DNA from: Hyphomicrobium sp.
GTDB taxonomy: Bacteria > Pseudomonadota > Alphaproteobacteria > Rhizobiales > Hyphomicrobiaceae
DNA length: 64,000 nt
Assembly (NCBI GenBank): GCA_013141015.1
Contig: JABFRT010000023.1
Coordinates: forward strand, 62,001 to 126,000
Reading direction: 5' to 3'
The notes under the pieces are model-generated. The model had not been told where the DNA came from, made no database searches, and saw only the letters and a list, made by a program, of their open reading frames with translations. Made by a program: the position numbers and the translations under genes. Positions 18,220-26,793 of the stretch are shown one piece after another (within the stretch, counting starts at the first letter, position 1; the number at the start of each line of letters is the position of its first letter).

Positions 18220-19185
18220 GTGGGTGTTCGCGTGCAAAGAGTTGTCCCGCAATCCGGACGCTTTGGCCGGTCCGGATGGACCTTCGCCATCGCCTGCGTT
18301 TCAGCGGCAGCAGTGCTCACCGTGTTTTGGCCGGCGGATGCCGCATTCGCGCGCCGGTCCAGTCTGATACGCCCGCTAACCGAAGTTCCTCGGCCTGATA
18401 GTCCTTTGTTACTGCATGTCTCGATCAAAAAGCAGCGCGTGCGCGTGTTCGACGCCAATGGCGAGGTAACCTCGTCGCGCATTTCCAGCGGTCAGCCTGG
18501 CTTCGATACGCCGACCGGCGTGTTCTCAATTCTGGAAAAGAACGAATATCACGAGAGCAATATCTACGAAGGCGCGCCAATGCCTCACATGCAGCGCCTG
18601 ACGTGGTCGGGCATAGCGCTGCATGCGGGCGTCGTTCCTGGGTATCGCGCGTCTCATGGCTGCATCCGCCTGCCCGCGAGCTTTGCCCAATCGTTGTTCG
18701 GCTTGACCAAGGTTGGCGCACGCGTTGTCGTATCGCCTGATGACGTCGAGCCTGTCCGGTTTGATCATCCAAATTTGTTCAAGCCACTACCAGCAGAAAC
18801 GCCGCGTTCAGCTGGATTGCAGATCGCACAAGAGACCACGCAAGTGGCTGCAAACGACGCCAGTCCAAATGCGGACACGAGCGGTCTAAGTGAAATGCCG
18901 CAACTCATCGGCATAAGTCCGGCTCTCGCAGAAGCGGCGCGCGATCCTGACGCTTTCGCAGAACCCGGCCATCCTCGTTCGCGCGCAGAAGCTGACCGGC
19001 AAACAATCGACAAAATCAACAAGCTTCAAGCCGCGTTGCAATCCGCCGAAACTCAAAAGATCGCTGCCAGCGAAAAGGCTAAGTTGGCTGTGGCAAGCGC
19101 TGATGCTGCCGGGCCGCAAATGGCTGCAGCGAAACAGATTCTGATCCCCTCCGCGCCGCGATTGTTGCGGCGGATGGCCGCTTGA
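18220..19185 (+). CDS. L,D-transpeptidase (YkuD), N-terminal part of a frameshifted gene
   Basis: 321 residues from GTG 18220. Signal/anchor (FAIACVSAAAVLTVFWPADAAFA), then a YkuD catalytic domain with the full HAGVVPGYRASHGCIRLP motif; the nucleophile is C148. The family cross-links peptidoglycan (3-3 links) or attaches lipoproteins in the periplasm. From ~residue 240 it enters a helical A/K/E region that ends abruptly at 19185. The following frame (19182-19952) continues the same helical region, and in related species one protein carries both halves, so a one-base loss near 19137-19143 is likely. The catalytic domain itself is intact and may still work. Confidence 0.8.
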   Translation: MGVRVQRVVPQSGRFGRSGWTFAIACVSAAAVLTVFWPADAAFARRSSLIRPLTEVPRPDSPLLLHVSIKKQRVRVFDANGEVTSSRISSGQPGFDTPTGVFSILEKNEYHESNIYEGAPMPHMQRLTWSGIALHAGVVPGYRASHGCIRLPASFAQSLFGLTKVGARVVVSPDDVEPVRFDHPNLFKPLPAETPRSAGLQIAQETTQVAANDASPNADTSGLSEMPQLIGISPALAEAARDPDAFAEPGHPRSRAEADRQTIDKINKLQAALQSAETQKIAASEKAKLAVASADAAGPQMAAAKQILIPSAPRLLRRMAA

Positions 19186-19952
19186 ACCAAGCAGCAGCCA
19201 AATTCGCAGCCTTCATGACCTCTGGCGGAACGGATCAACCCGCCGCAAAGTCCGGCAACAAAAATGCCGCCAGTGCTGAAGACCGCGAAGCCGAGATCGA
19301 AGACGCGTTGCTCGACGCCCGGATCGAAGCTGATGCTGCGCGCGCCGAACTGGCCCGCCGCGAATTGGATTTCGCCGCGATTCAAGGCGCGGCAACCGCC
19401 GCAGAATCCGCACGCACCGCAGCACTCGACGATGTTCGGCAAGCCCAAGCGCAACTGCGCAGCGCTCAGGCAGATCTGATTGAAGCCAACAAGGAAAAAG
19501 TTCGCCGCAGCAAGCCGATCGCGGTTTTCATCAGCTTGAAATCAGAGCGCATTTATATTCGCCAAGGCTTCGAGCCGTTGCTCGAAGCGCCTATCACAAT
19601 CGATCAAACCGGACGTCGCGTCGGCACGCACGTATTTACGGCCATGGGATACAGCGCGGATCAAAACGCGTTTGATTGGCGGTTGATGAGCGCTCATTTG
19701 CCAGCGTCTACCGACGACATCGAAGAAATGTCCTCGAAAAAGAGCCGCCGTCGCGACGCCGCCCTGCCCCATTCTCAGGAAACCAGCATTCGCATGGCCC
19801 GGTTGGCACTGGAAGCAGTCAAAATCCCTGCCGACATTCAGGAGACGATCACCAAGCTCACCCGCCCAGGCGCTTCCCTGATCATTTCTGACCGTGAATT
19901 GCCAGCCAACGAAAACGGCCTTGGAACCGAATTCGTTGTGCTGACGCGCTAA
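19182..19952 (+). CDS. C-terminal part of the frameshifted L,D-transpeptidase-family protein
   Basis: 256 residues in the other frame, formally opening with TTG 19182 that overlaps the previous TGA (TTGA). It begins with a coiled-coil, A/E/R-rich region (ALLDARIEADAARAELARREL) and ends with a folded domain of ~130 residues (KPIAVFISLKSERIYIRQGFEPLLEAPITI, GTHVFTAMGY, LIISDRELPANEN, EFVVLTR) that resembles a degenerate second YkuD-like domain. In-frame codons can be read upstream into the 3' end of the previous gene (DPLRAAIVAADGRLNQAA), which supports a single ancestral gene. Translation by coupling at TTGA cannot be excluded. Confidence 0.65.
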   Translation: MNQAAAKFAAFMTSGGTDQPAAKSGNKNAASAEDREAEIEDALLDARIEADAARAELARRELDFAAIQGAATAAESARTAALDDVRQAQAQLRSAQADLIEANKEKVRRSKPIAVFISLKSERIYIRQGFEPLLEAPITIDQTGRRVGTHVFTAMGYSADQNAFDWRLMSAHLPASTDDIEEMSSKKSRRRDAALPHSQETSIRMARLALEAVKIPADIQETITKLTRPGASLIISDRELPANENGLGTEFVVLTR

Positions 19953-19976
19953 CCGCTCAATTCAATTCTACCGGAG

Positions 19977-20573
19977 TTACATTGAGACTGATGGAAGCGG
20001 CGCAACGCCGATCAGCCACGCGTGACCTCCAAGCAGCAACGCCGCGTAAAGCGCCAGACCGGCACCAACTACAATCACGTCATTCAAAATGCTCGACGGC
20101 TGCTTGTCACCAAGCGGTCCAAGCGCGCCGCGCTGCTTGACCGAGATGCGGTCATAGATGGCGTAGGCGAGAAACGATCCGAACAGAAGCAAGGACGCGA
20201 GGTCGCCATTCGACAGTAAATGTGCCAGCGCCCACAATTTAATTGCCAGAAGTGTCGGGTGCTTGACGGCGGAGCGAATGCGCGACGGCACTTGCGAAGC
20301 CACCAGAAAAATCATCGCCGGCAACATCAATAGCAGTGCGATGTGGCGCGTCCAGACCGGCGGGTCCCACAGAACCGGGTTCTTGCCCGGATGCAGCTGC
20401 ATTTTGTGATAGCCAAAAACGATGACCGCAAACCCAATCAGAGACAAAATTGAGAAAATCGCTTTGTATGCACCAGCACCAACGCGATTCCGCAGCCCAT
20501 CGCGCACCTCTGGAATCGTCGGCAACAGGTGAACCCCGAGAAACAAGGCCAGTCCAACGATCAGCAGCATCAT
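19977..20573 (-). CDS. NnrU family membrane protein
   Basis: 198 residues, five to six hydrophobic segments (LIVGLALFLGVHLLP, AIFSILSLIGFAVIVFGY, HIALLLMLPAMIFLVASQV, LASLLLFGSFLAYAIYDR, VIVVGAGLALYAALLLGG). The conserved family signature HxxP...R near the N-terminus (GVHLLPTIPEVRD) and HPxLLAIKLWALAHLLSNGD are typical of NnrU, named for genes linked to nitric oxide reductase but widespread in non-denitrifiers. No nor genes lie nearby, so the denitrification link is not supported here. ATG 20573 follows GGAGAA; convergent with the transpeptidase gene. Confidence 0.85.
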   Translation of the reverse strand: MMLLIVGLALFLGVHLLPTIPEVRDGLRNRVGAGAYKAIFSILSLIGFAVIVFGYHKMQLHPGKNPVLWDPPVWTRHIALLLMLPAMIFLVASQVPSRIRSAVKHPTLLAIKLWALAHLLSNGDLASLLLFGSFLAYAIYDRISVKQRGALGPLGDKQPSSILNDVIVVGAGLALYAALLLGGHAWLIGVAPLPSVSM

Positions 20574-20745
20574 GGGGGATATTCTCCGGTTGCAATACGC
20601 ACGCATAGCATTTTGGCATTGAACTTCAAAATCCTAACGGCATCCAGGTTGCGGCTGCATGGAGCTGTGGAAAGGGCTTTCGGGCGAAGGCGTTGTGCCG
20701 TGATATTCATCTATAGATTGAGCACACCACCGGAGGGGCAAGGCC

Positions 20746-21858
20746 ATGCGTTTGGCGACCTACAATGTCGAGAATCTTTTCGCGCGTGCCCGCGCGCTCA
20801 ACCTCGACGATTCCAGCGCGGCGCGTCCGATACTGGAGCGCTTTTCGGAACTCAACGCTCTGTTTGAAGAGCCCGCTTATACGGACGCCCACAAGGCGCG
20901 CATGCTGAAGCTGCTGCAAGATCTTGGCATCGACAAGCGCAACGACAGCCAATACGTGATCCTGCGCGAAAACCGCGGCCAGCTCGTTACCTACAGCAAG
21001 CTGAAGGGAACGCGGATCGTCGCCAATAGCCGGGCGGATTGGGTCGGATGGCTGGAAATGAAGACCGACGTCATCAATGGCATCGCAACGCGCAACACTG
21101 CGCAAGTCATCCGCGATGTCGATCCTGATGTGCTGGCGGTCGTAGAATGCGAGGGGCGCCACGCGTTGCAGCAGTTTTCACATCAATTGCTTCCGACCGT
21201 TGGCGGCGAACCCTACGACAACATCATGCTGATCGATGGCAATGATGATCGCGGCATTGATGTCGGCCTGATGACCAAGCGCGGTTACCAGATCGGCTGG
21301 ATGCAAAGCCACGCCGACGACAAGACCACGCTCGGCGACACGGTCTTCAGCCGCGATTGCCCGGAGTATGGCGTGCGCACGCCGAAACGCGAAACCGTTT
21401 GGGTGCTGGTCAATCATTTCAAGAGTAAGGGTTATGGCGGGCAGGATTCATCCGACCGCAAACGTTGGCTGCAAGCCGAAGCGACGCGCCGCATACTCGA
21501 ACGGCTCGAGGCTGAAAAGGCGCCACTGATTGCGGTTGCTGGTGATTTCAACGATACGCCCGACAGCGCACCGTTGGCACCGCTGTTGGTTGAAAGCGGC
21601 TTCAAGGATATTTCCACGCACAAAGCGTTCAACGGCGATGCACATCCCGGGACATACGGGCGCGGGGCTGCCCGTGACAAGATCGACTACATTTTGCTAT
21701 CGCCCGCGTTGTTCGAGCGCGTCACAGGTGGCGGCGTTTGGCGCAAAGGCGTGTGGGGGCCGAATAAGAAGCCAGCATGGGATGTCTATCCGGAAATGAA
21801 ATCATCGTATCACGCAGCGTCCGATCACGCCTGCCTTTACGCCGATCTGGACGTGTGA
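20746..21858 (+). CDS. Endonuclease/exonuclease/phosphatase family protein
   Basis: 370 residues. Metal-dependent phosphodiesterase fold: RLATYNVENLFARAR (conserved Asn), DPDVLAVVECEG (metal Glu), VNHFKSKGYGG (His), VAGDFNDTPDS (catalytic DxN), and DHACLYADL (C-terminal DH). No signal peptide, so probably cytoplasmic. Substrate (DNA, phosphoinositide-like or nucleotide) cannot be told from sequence. ATG 20746 follows GGAGGGGCAAGGCC, a strong ribosome-binding site. It converges with the PRMT-like gene, leaving only 4 bp. Confidence 0.85.
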   Translation: MRLATYNVENLFARARALNLDDSSAARPILERFSELNALFEEPAYTDAHKARMLKLLQDLGIDKRNDSQYVILRENRGQLVTYSKLKGTRIVANSRADWVGWLEMKTDVINGIATRNTAQVIRDVDPDVLAVVECEGRHALQQFSHQLLPTVGGEPYDNIMLIDGNDDRGIDVGLMTKRGYQIGWMQSHADDKTTLGDTVFSRDCPEYGVRTPKRETVWVLVNHFKSKGYGGQDSSDRKRWLQAEATRRILERLEAEKAPLIAVAGDFNDTPDSAPLAPLLVESGFKDISTHKAFNGDAHPGTYGRGAARDKIDYILLSPALFERVTGGGVWRKGVWGPNKKPAWDVYPEMKSSYHAASDHACLYADLDV

Positions 21859-21862
21859 CGCG

Positions 21863-22801
21863 TCACGGCAAGAAACCCTTATCGAGATCGAGGGCTTGCC
21901 GCGATATCTGCTTTTTGCGCACGTCCGTGTGTGTGGCCGTCCACGCCAAGTGTGTACCGGCCGCTTCAGACGAGCGCGACCGCAACGACAGTGCAACCGT
22001 TTCACCGCTCTTCAATGCAACCGGCTCCAGCAGCGGAAAATACAGCTGCTCCCAATGCGTGCGCGCGGCGCCTGGGCCGGTTGATAAAAACCGTGCCGGG
22101 CTTAACCGCGCAACCCACCAAACCGCAAACCCGTAAATCGTCTGCGGCTTTTCTGATTGCCAGCGCGCCTCGCCTTTGCGGGCGTTGCGTGTATCCTTGG
22201 TCAGATCGATAGTGTCCCAGGAGACCGCCGACCTGCCAGATTCGAGCAATTCGGTCGCGGCCAGCGTGCGCACGTAAGCGTTATTGAAGCTCATGGCCTG
22301 CGCGACGGAGAGATCCAGACCCTTGCCGATACGCTGCCAGGCGCGCAACTCATCATCAATGCGCGGCGTGATAACCGGGGCCACGTACTGCTTTATCTCG
22401 GATGGAATGACTTGCCCTTTGGGCTTCAGAAAGCGGCGGCGCGCGTCAGTCAGCGTATCGATGATGTTTTCTTCAAGCGCATAATTGCCGAGCGTTTCGG
22501 AAACGATCAGATCGGCTTGCAGCCGGTCGTTGAATTCAGTCGAATGGCATGGGATCAAGTGGCAATTCTTGACGCGATTTGCCTTGAGAATTTTGCTGGC
22601 GACACCGGCGACTTCGGCGGTCTCAAACATGTAGACGGTTTTAGCGCCGAGCTTTGACGCCATCAGCCCCAGCAAGCCGGTGCCCGCGCCGATGTCGGCA
22701 ACCACGGTTTGGCCTGGAATGATCGCGGATTTTAACGCGGCATAAAACGCATCATTGCGCACCTGGTCGGCAATCAAAGTGCGATGATATTCGATCCGCA
22801 T
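21863..22801 (-). CDS. Protein arginine methyltransferase-like (PRMT-fold) SAM-dependent enzyme
   Basis: 312 residues. SAM-binding motif VVADIGAGTGLLGLMASKLGA (31-53) is preceded by a PRMT-like helix (YHRTLIADQVRNDAFYAAL). The 'double-E' loop reads SETLGNYALEENI with E102 and E111 nine residues apart, as in eukaryotic PRMTs, and a THW loop (T248-H249-W250, THWEQLYFPLLEP) is present in the barrel domain. These are the catalytic signatures of type I/II PRMTs. Such enzymes are rare and little studied in bacteria; target protein(s) unknown, and a small-molecule substrate is possible. Lies 4 bp after a TrmH-type gene that itself overlaps an RlmI-like gene, forming a three-methyltransferase operon. 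Confidence 0.8.
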   Translation of the reverse strand: MRIEYHRTLIADQVRNDAFYAALKSAIIPGQTVVADIGAGTGLLGLMASKLGAKTVYMFETAEVAGVASKILKANRVKNCHLIPCHSTEFNDRLQADLIVSETLGNYALEENIIDTLTDARRRFLKPKGQVIPSEIKQYVAPVITPRIDDELRAWQRIGKGLDLSVAQAMSFNNAYVRTLAATELLESGRSAVSWDTIDLTKDTRNARKGEARWQSEKPQTIYGFAVWWVARLSPARFLSTGPGAARTHWEQLYFPLLEPVALKSGETVALSLRSRSSEAAGTHLAWTATHTDVRKKQISRQALDLDKGFLP

Positions 22802-22805
22802 GGCA

Positions 22806-23618
22806 TCACATCTTTAAATGGCGGCCGCGGACTTGATAGATCGTCAGCGCCGTGGCAATCGCGAGATTGAGACTATCGAGCGCACCGCTCATCGGTATCT
22901 TGACGCGCCGCGTGCAGGAGCTCACGACTTCCGCCGACAGGCCCGGACCTTCACTTCCCATCACAACGAGTTCCGGGCCGCGGTAGATCACTGCGCGGAA
23001 ATCATCTGTCGCTTCGAGGTGCGTTGCAATGACGTCGCCCGGCCACGCGGCAGCGAGAGCCAAGAACGCTGGACGCTCCATTTTGACAAGCGGAACGGCA
23101 AAGATCGATCCCATCGTGGCGCGGATACACTCAATCGAATAGGCATCGCAGCACTGATCGATCAGAATGACGCCGGCAACACCAGTTGCGTCACTGGTCC
23201 GCAAAATAGTGCCGAGGTTGCCAGGATCACGCACTTGTTCAAGAGCCAGCCATGTTGCTGATTTAGAAACCGTCTTGGCATCGGGCGGTGCTGTGAATGC
23301 CTGTTTGAACACGCCGAGCACGGTCTGTGGATTGTCTTTCGATGCGAGCTTCGAGAGAACCGCTTCTGAGACTTCCAAAACCTCGGCACCTTCTTTGAAC
23401 GCCCAGGCGATCAAGCCGCGCACGATGCCGGCGTCGTTGGTGCCGGCCTGATAAATCAGCGTTTCCGGCACATATCCATGGTCACGCGCGGTGATCAGCA
23501 GCGACGCGCCTTCGGCCACGAACAACCCGGTTTCCTTGCGGACTTTGCGCATCTCGAGGGCACGGATGGCTTTGACGCGATCATTGGTCAGCGAGGTGAT
23601 GATTTTGGCCACGGTCAT
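22806..23618 (-). CDS. TrmH/SpoU-family RNA 2'-O-methyltransferase
   Basis: 270 residues. N-terminal substrate-binding domain (ITSLTNDRVKAIRALEMRKVRKETGLFVAEGA) and C-terminal SPOUT knot domain with motifs WLALEQVRDPGNLGTILR, VVMGSEGPGLS and KIPMSGALDSLNLAIATALTIYQ. Transfers methyl from SAM to ribose 2'-OH of rRNA or tRNA; the exact site (RlmB-like G2251 or other) cannot be assigned. Start overlaps the stop of the upstream RlmI-like gene by 4 bp, indicating translational coupling. Confidence 0.9.
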   Translation of the reverse strand: MTVAKIITSLTNDRVKAIRALEMRKVRKETGLFVAEGASLLITARDHGYVPETLIYQAGTNDAGIVRGLIAWAFKEGAEVLEVSEAVLSKLASKDNPQTVLGVFKQAFTAPPDAKTVSKSATWLALEQVRDPGNLGTILRTSDATGVAGVILIDQCCDAYSIECIRATMGSIFAVPLVKMERPAFLALAAAWPGDVIATHLEATDDFRAVIYRGPELVVMGSEGPGLSAEVVSSCTRRVKIPMSGALDSLNLAIATALTIYQVRGRHLKM

Positions 23619-24508
23619 GACAGCGCGCTCCAGCGCACGAACAGCGAGGTCGGAACCTGAACGCCGCTTTTCGCCTGGATCGCGAGTTCGCCGCGATCAT
23701 AGTGGCCCTGCTTGTCTCGCAATGTGTCGTGCATCAGCTGATCGAACGCCAGCGCCGACGCGCGGATCGCGTAGACCGTCAGCACCATTGCCGCGCCACC
23801 GGGCGCCAGAAGTTTTGCGCAGTCATTCAGCAGGCCGGGCAGATGCGAAAATAGATCCCAGACTTCGCCTTCGGGGCCCCGGCCGAACTTCGGCGGATCG
23901 ACCAGGATGACGTGATATGTTTTACCGCGCCGGACATCGCGCGCCACGAACTTAGCCGCGTCATCGACGATCCAGCGGATTTTGGCGGCATCAAGTTTTG
24001 ACGCTGACTGGTTTTCTTTGCCCCAGGCGATGGCCTTCTTTGACGCATCAACGTGAGTCACTTCGGCGCCGGCTTTGGCGGCCAACAGCGAAGCCGCACC
24101 CGTATAGCCAAAAAGATTGAGCACGCGCGGCGTCTCGCCCGTCACCTTGGCGATTTCAGACAGCATCCACTGCCAATGCGGATGTTGCTCTGGAAAGAGG
24201 CCAAGGTGCCAGAGCCCCGACAACTTGCACAACATCGTGACGTCATCGACCTTGACCGGCCACGCGTCGGGCACCGGCTTGTCGATCCGCCACTTACCCT
24301 TCTCGTCATCTTCGCCGGAGGCCGAGAAAACCGCGTTGGCTTTGGCCCACTCTGCTTTCGGCACACGCTGTTGCCACAGCGCTTGCGGCTCTGGCCGGTC
24401 GACCGTGATCTTGCCGAAGCGCTCAAGCTTTCGCCCACCGCCCGCATCCAGCAGCGTGTAGTCGGAAAAGCCGGACGATGTGATGAGTGAAAGAGTTGAC
24501 GTTGACAT
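23615..24508 (-). CDS. RlmI/RlmK-like class I SAM-dependent methyltransferase
   Basis: 297 residues. The catalytic half has the SAM motif VLNLFGYTGAASLLAAKAGAEVTHVDASK and the motif ILVDPPKFGRGPEGEVW (DPPxFGR), as in the RlmI/RlmK/SAM-dependent rRNA methyltransferase group; no PUA domain is evident at the N-terminus, which is shorter than RlmI. Probably an RNA methyltransferase (inference). The start at 24508 is preferred to an ATG four codons upstream (24520). First gene of the operon with the TrmH-type and PRMT-like genes. Confidence 0.85.
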   Translation of the reverse strand: MSTSTLSLITSSGFSDYTLLDAGGGRKLERFGKITVDRPEPQALWQQRVPKAEWAKANAVFSASGEDDEKGKWRIDKPVPDAWPVKVDDVTMLCKLSGLWHLGLFPEQHPHWQWMLSEIAKVTGETPRVLNLFGYTGAASLLAAKAGAEVTHVDASKKAIAWGKENQSASKLDAAKIRWIVDDAAKFVARDVRRGKTYHVILVDPPKFGRGPEGEVWDLFSHLPGLLNDCAKLLAPGGAAMVLTVYAIRASALAFDQLMHDTLRDKQGHYDRGELAIQAKSGVQVPTSLFVRWSALS

Positions 24509-24618
24509 CGGCGGCGGCACGCTTTCAGCGATGGGTTAAGCCGCGCCTTTAGCACGATTGCCAGTGAAACGCAGCGGGGGCCTGCAAGGTGCGTAAATCC
24601 GCCCGCCGCCACATCGCT

Positions 24619-25443
24619 TTACTTCAATTGATCGGCCATCGCGGCAATGGTGCGTTGGTAAACGCCAGCGGCATTCCATTCGCCGATTACGCCATAGTTC
24701 GACGTGCCTGGCTGCCAGCCCTGCCCCGCAGACCAGCCGTGCGCTTTCAGGAAGTTCGCAGTTGACGCCAAAACATCTGGCACGCTGTTGACGAGATCGC
24801 GGCGGCCGTTGCCGTCAAAGTCGACGGCGTATTTGACGTAGGGCAGCGGCAAGAATTGCGTCTGGCCGATTTCTCCAGCCCACCCGCCGCGCATCTGGGC
24901 GGCAGTCATATCGCCGTTTTGCACGATTTTCAGAGCCGCCATAAGTTGAGGTTCGAAGAACGCCGAGCGGCGGCAATCATAGGCAAGCGTTGCCAGTGCC
25001 TGGATGATCGAAATCCCTTGGCCGCGGTCAGATCCGTAATTGGTCTCAAGGCCCCAGATGGCGATGACGATTTCAGCCGGCACACCAAAACGCTTTTCCA
25101 TGCGGTCGAGGGTAGCGCGATGCTTCGACATCATCGAGCGGCCACGACTGATGAGTTGCGGCGACACGCGGCGCGCATAGAATTGGTTGAAACTCAACTT
25201 GAACGACTTCTGCGAGCGATCAAGGCGGATCACGTTGCGGTCATAGACAATACCGCCGAGTGTCTTGCCGAGTGTGCCTGCAGATATTCCTTGGCTTGCA
25301 GCCTTGCCCTTGAAGCCTTCGAGCCAGCTCTCGAAGCCGCCCGCGTCACTGCCGCACTTGGCTGTGGCGGCGCCGGCCGTGAGCGTGCACAGTGCGGCGA
25401 TGGCCGTCAATCGAATGATGGCTGCAATCTTCAATCGGCGCAT
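24619..25443 (-). CDS. Lytic murein transglycosylase (MltB family)
   Basis: 274 residues from ATG 25443. Signal peptide (IIRLTAIAALCTLTAGAATA). SLT_2 catalytic domain with the active glutamate in IWGLETNYGSDRG, plus GGWAGEIGQTQFLPLPYVKYAVDFDGNGRRDL and the C-terminal NYGVIGEWNAAGVYQRTIAAMADQL, all diagnostic of the MltB/SltB group. Cleaves peptidoglycan glycan strands in the periplasm to give 1,6-anhydro ends. No lipobox, so soluble. Between prfB and the methyltransferase operon, same strand. Confidence 0.9.
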   Translation of the reverse strand: MRRLKIAAIIRLTAIAALCTLTAGAATAKCGSDAGGFESWLEGFKGKAASQGISAGTLGKTLGGIVYDRNVIRLDRSQKSFKLSFNQFYARRVSPQLISRGRSMMSKHRATLDRMEKRFGVPAEIVIAIWGLETNYGSDRGQGISIIQALATLAYDCRRSAFFEPQLMAALKIVQNGDMTAAQMRGGWAGEIGQTQFLPLPYVKYAVDFDGNGRRDLVNSVPDVLASTANFLKAHGWSAGQGWQPGTSNYGVIGEWNAAGVYQRTIAAMADQLK

Positions 25444-25508
25444 CACCACATACTCCCAATTGCGCAAAGCGTCCGGACCGCAGTAACCCGCGTATCCAAA
25501 CACGTCAG

Positions 25509-26640
25509 CTAATCTAAATCCTCAACGACCGTATCGCCGCCGCCTTTGATCCGCTGAGACAATGCGGCTTCGATGAAGATATCGATGTCGCCATCGAGCA
25601 CATCATCGGGCGCAGTGGACGCGGCACCTGTGCGCAGATCCTTGACCAGCTGATAGGGCTGCAAAACGTACGAGCGGATCTGATGGCCCCAGCCGACATC
25701 GGTTTTAGCCGCCTGTTCTGCGTTAGCTTTGGCCTCGCGCCGCTTCAGCTCCATTTCATAGAGACGGGCTTTCAAGCGGTTGAACGCGATTTCCTTGTTC
25801 TGATGCTGCGAGCGTTGTTCTTGGGCGAAAATAATAATGCCCGAAGGCTTATGCACCAAGCGAACCGCGGACTCTGTTCGGTTGACGTGCTGGCCGCCCG
25901 CACCCGACGAGCGCGCGAACGAAATATCGACATCGGACATATTGATTTCGACATCGATCGTGTCGTCGATCACCGGATAGACTGTGACGGACGCAAAACT
26001 GGTGTGGCGGCGGGCGTTAGAATCGTAGGGCGAGATGCGCACGAGACGATGCACGCCAGCTTCCGTCTTCAACCAGCCATAAGCGTTCTCACCTTCGATT
26101 TCGAACGTTGCAGATTTAATGCCCGCGACTTCACCATCACTTTGGTCGATCAGCTTGACCTTGTATCCGCGCCGCTCTCCCCAGCGCAAATACATGCGCG
26201 CGAGCATTGAAGCCCAATCCTGACTTTCGGTGCCGCCGGCGCCGGCGTGAACTTCAATGTAGGTGTTCATGCCATCGGCTTCGCCCGACAGCAGCGCTTC
26301 GACCGAGCGGCGGTGCGCTTCCAAATCGATGCGCTTCAGCGCGGCTTCGCCTTCAGCAACGCTTGCGGCATCGCCCTCGGCTTCGCCTAGTTCGATCAGC
26401 GTCAAAGCGTCGTCGTGATCGCGTTCAAGGCGGCGGAACTCAGTGATTGCGCGCTCCAAAGATTGGCGCTGGCGCATGACCTTCTGGGCGTTCTTCGGAT
26501 CGCTCCAAAGGCTTGGATCCTCGGACTTCGCGTTCAGATCTGCCAAGCGGTCGTCGGCTGTGTCCCAGTCAAAGAGACCTCCTCAGGAGGGCGAACGCCT
26601 CCTTGATATCGTCCGACAATTTTTGCGCTTCAGCGCGCAT
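25509..26640 (-). CDS. prfB: Peptide chain release factor 2 (programmed +1 frameshift)
   Basis: About 376 residues as complement(join(25509..26570, 26572..26640)). Recognises UGA/UAA stop codons and triggers peptide release. The first 23 codons (MRAEAQKLSDDIKEAF...) end in CTT TGA C; shifting +1 at CTT gives LDWDTADDRLADL and the rest of the protein. The catalytic GGQ is at ~248-250 (GAGGQHVNRTESAVRL), and the codon-recognition loop reads SPYDSNARRHTSF. The first ATG at 26640 follows GGAGGACGTC. Frameshifting makes synthesis depend on low RF2 (autoregulation), a conserved mechanism. It is upstream of mltB on the same strand. Confidence 0.95.
26569..26584 (-). promoter_or_regulatory. prfB programmed +1 frameshift site
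   Basis: On the minus strand AGGAGG is followed by TCT CTT TGA C. The Shine-Dalgarno-like AGGAGG sits three nucleotides before the slippery CTT, and the in-frame stop is TGA (26569-26571), the codon read by RF2 itself. This is the canonical RF2 autoregulatory arrangement. Confidence 0.95.
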
Positions 26641-26793
26641 GACGTCCTCCGGGGGAATTTTTGCCCGGCGCTGAGGCGCACGGCCAAGCGGGCTGATTAA
26701 TGGAAAACAGGACGCGACGTATAGAGGCGGGTGGATGATCTGTAAACGCGGCATGCTCGGCCGCGGTTCAGGTGAGGCTTGAAATCCTTGTGA

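Noticed and set aside
19977-20573. NnrU as evidence for denitrification genes
   Set aside because: No nor, nir or nos genes nearby; NnrU is widespread in organisms that do not denitrify.
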